The position numbers and the translations under genes are program-made. A stretch of DNA of 6,402 bases from JBARRO01 sp049644265 (lineage in GTDB: Bacteria; Bacteroidota; Ignavibacteria; UBA10030): the NCBI GenBank assembly GCA_049644265.1, contig JBARRO010000056.1:1-6402 (forward strand), written 5' to 3'. Position 1 is the stretch's first letter; every line of letters starts with the position of its first letter. Below the pieces are notes generated by a model that ran no database searches, was not told where the DNA came from, and was given only the letters and a program-made list of their open reading frames with translations. Of the stretch, positions 5,380 to 6,402 are shown in pieces.

Positions 5380-6267
5380 TTATGGACTGAGGATGACGGG
5401 AAGTCCAGTCTTCCCGCTGCCAATGATGACAACTTTAGAGTTCGGAGACATGGCGAGCTTTTCGGTTGCTTCAATTCCCTTCCATTCAAGCAACTGCTGT
5501 GAAATCCCCCGCGCGACAATGTTCTGGAAGTCCGAAATTCCCTGAGCTTCGATCCTTTTCCGCTCCGCTTCCTGTTTCTCCTTGGTGAGGATAAACTGCA
5601 TCCGCTGACTCTCCTGCTCTGCACGGAGTTTTTCTTCGATTGCCGCGGTCAATCCGGGGGGCAGCCCGATGCGCCGGAGTGGGGTTGATTCTATGGTAAT
5701 GCCCCTGGATGCGACAATTTTTTCGAGGTCGCTCATGATGATCCTTCCAAGCATTTCACGTTCCGAGGTGTAGAGGGCCTTCGCTTCGTAGGCCGCCGTG
5801 ACACCCCGTGCGACGGAACGGAATTGAGGTTCCAGAAGAATCTCAATGTAATTCTCACCGACGGATTTATAAACCTCCGCGGCCTTCTCAGGGTTCAAAT
5901 GGAACAACGCGCTGATTTCCAGTTGAACCGTAAGACCTTCTTTGGAGGGGACGTCCATCACTTCCTTGGCCTCCACGGTCTTGACTGTGAACTTGATGAC
6001 ACGGGCAAACGGATTGACGAAGTTGATTCCCGCCTTGAGGGTGTTCTCGGAAACAGTGCCAAAGAAATCCACAACGCCGACTTCTCCCGCCGGAACGACG
6101 GTGAAAACCTGTGTGAGTGTAATGAGGCCAAACAACGCTGAGACGAGGCCGGTGACTGTAGCGGTGGTGCGATACATGACGTTCTTCTCGTCCTGGACCT
6201 TTCGGCGGGCGTTCATCCAGAGGAAAAAGGAAGCGACAGCAATAAGCAAACAGAGGAGAAAAAGCAT
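5380..6267 (-). CDS. membrane-anchored SPFH/prohibitin-family protein
   Basis: The 295-residue product is read from ATG 6267 (minus strand), preceded by a strong AAGGAGGT; an in-frame ATG at 6282 has no such site and would itself overlap the SD. There are two hydrophobic segments, about 2-17 and 35-56. A prohibitin (PHB/SPFH) domain follows (about 55-215), beginning FTVVPAGEVGVVDFFGTV and including the GINFVNPFARVIKF stretch and the SREMLG-like region (SEREMLG) typical of prohibitins. A charged coiled coil lies at about 210-250 (EEKLRAEQESQRMQF, then EKQEAERKRIEAQGI), and the C-terminus has KVVIIGSGKTGLPVIL. Such proteins form large ring assemblies on membranes and influence membrane organisation and proteolysis (compare HflK/HflC with FtsH). 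The specific role here is unknown. It converges on the symporter gene with a 29-base gap and is not part of the thiamine unit. No NfeD-like or FtsH-like partner is visible inside the window. Confidence 0.93.
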   Translation of the reverse strand: MLFLLCLLIAVASFFLWMNARRKVQDEKNVMYRTTATVTGLVSALFGLITLTQVFTVVPAGEVGVVDFFGTVSENTLKAGINFVNPFARVIKFTVKTVEAKEVMDVPSKEGLTVQLEISALFHLNPEKAAEVYKSVGENYIEILLEPQFRSVARGVTAAYEAKALYTSEREMLGRIIMSDLEKIVASRGITIESTPLRRIGLPPGLTAAIEEKLRAEQESQRMQFILTKEKQEAERKRIEAQGISDFQNIVARGISQQLLEWKGIEATEKLAMSPNSKVVIIGSGKTGLPVILSP

Positions 6268-6271
6268 AGTG

Positions 6272-6279
6272 ACCTCCTT
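6272..6279 (-). promoter_or_regulatory. Shine-Dalgarno site deciding the SPFH gene start
   Basis: On the minus strand AAGGAGGT (6279 down to 6272) stands 4 bases before the ATG at 6267-6265, a near-perfect complement to the 16S rRNA 3' end. It overlaps the codons following the longer candidate start at 6282, so the shorter product is favoured. It also shows that this genome does use Shine-Dalgarno initiation. Confidence 0.85.
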
Positions 6280-6402
6280 CATTGGTGAGCGGAATAGAAA
6301 ATCGGTGGGTTGACTCGCGTGAAAATTCCTATGATGAACTTACCCTTTTTTGCATCGGATAGCAACGACGGACATTCAATCCTAAACCGGGCGCATTAGA
6401 AG
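6280..6402 (-). other. upstream region of the SPFH gene, no firm feature
   Basis: About 120 bases upstream of the SPFH gene contain no convincing ORF, hairpin or repeat. Read on the minus strand, the best promoter-like pair is TTGCTA, then 17 bases, then TAAGTT, just downstream of the right edge. The match to consensus is too poor to call. The gene's promoter presumably lies here or beyond the edge. Confidence 0.35.

Noticed and set aside
5342..5400. CCCGTC (5342-5347) with GACGGG (5395-5400) as a bidirectional terminator between the convergent genes
   Set aside because: Only 6 bp with a 47-base loop and no U-tract on either side; not a credible intrinsic terminator.
5142..5624. A 160-residue minus-strand ORF spanning the symporter end and the SPFH gene end
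   Set aside because: It is out of frame with the SPFH gene and antisense to the symporter, and is low-complexity and Ser/Arg-rich; a shadow frame.

Overview
The window looks like a chromosomal segment of a Gram-negative bacterium of the Bacteroidota/Chlorobiota/Ignavibacteria (FCB) type. The reasons are a TonB-dependent outer-membrane receptor paired with a ThiN-type thiamine pyrophosphokinase, intergenic heptamer repeat arrays of a kind familiar from that group, and a roughly half-GC composition (estimated by eye). The promoter is of ordinary sigma-70 form (TTGACA-N17-TATATT) and one gene has a perfect Shine-Dalgarno sequence. Both argue mildly against a core Bacteroidia genome. The phylum assignment is inference.

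Layout. Bases 1-383 hold the 3' end of a membrane protein, probably a GT39/ArnT-like glycosyltransferase. Bases 384-659 form a regulatory leader: a sigma-70-like promoter (401-429), a TPP riboswitch aptamer (462-575) and a transcription-terminating expression platform (571-627). The plus-strand unit it controls contains a TonB-dependent receptor (660-2963), thiamine pyrophosphokinase ThiN (2998-3630) and, after a 301-base repeat-filled gap, a sodium:solute symporter (3932-5350). A convergent minus-strand gene (5380-6267) encodes a membrane-anchored SPFH/prohibitin-family protein. The last ~120 bases are its upstream region.

How the genes work together. The leader and first three genes read as a complete thiamine salvage route. 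The receptor takes thiamine across the outer membrane, the symporter is the candidate inner-membrane carrier, and ThiN converts thiamine to TPP, which feeds back on the riboswitch. It parallels the Bacteroidetes arrangement of TonB receptor, pyrophosphokinase and PnuT, but an SSS-family protein occupies the inner-membrane transporter position. Substrate specificity of both transporters is inferred from context.

The most unusual DNA is the 3631-3931 gap. It contains three arrays of degenerate 7-bp repeats: two in plus orientation, separated by a GC-rich palindrome, and a third in inverted orientation that runs to within two bases of the symporter's TTG start codon, which has no Shine-Dalgarno sequence.
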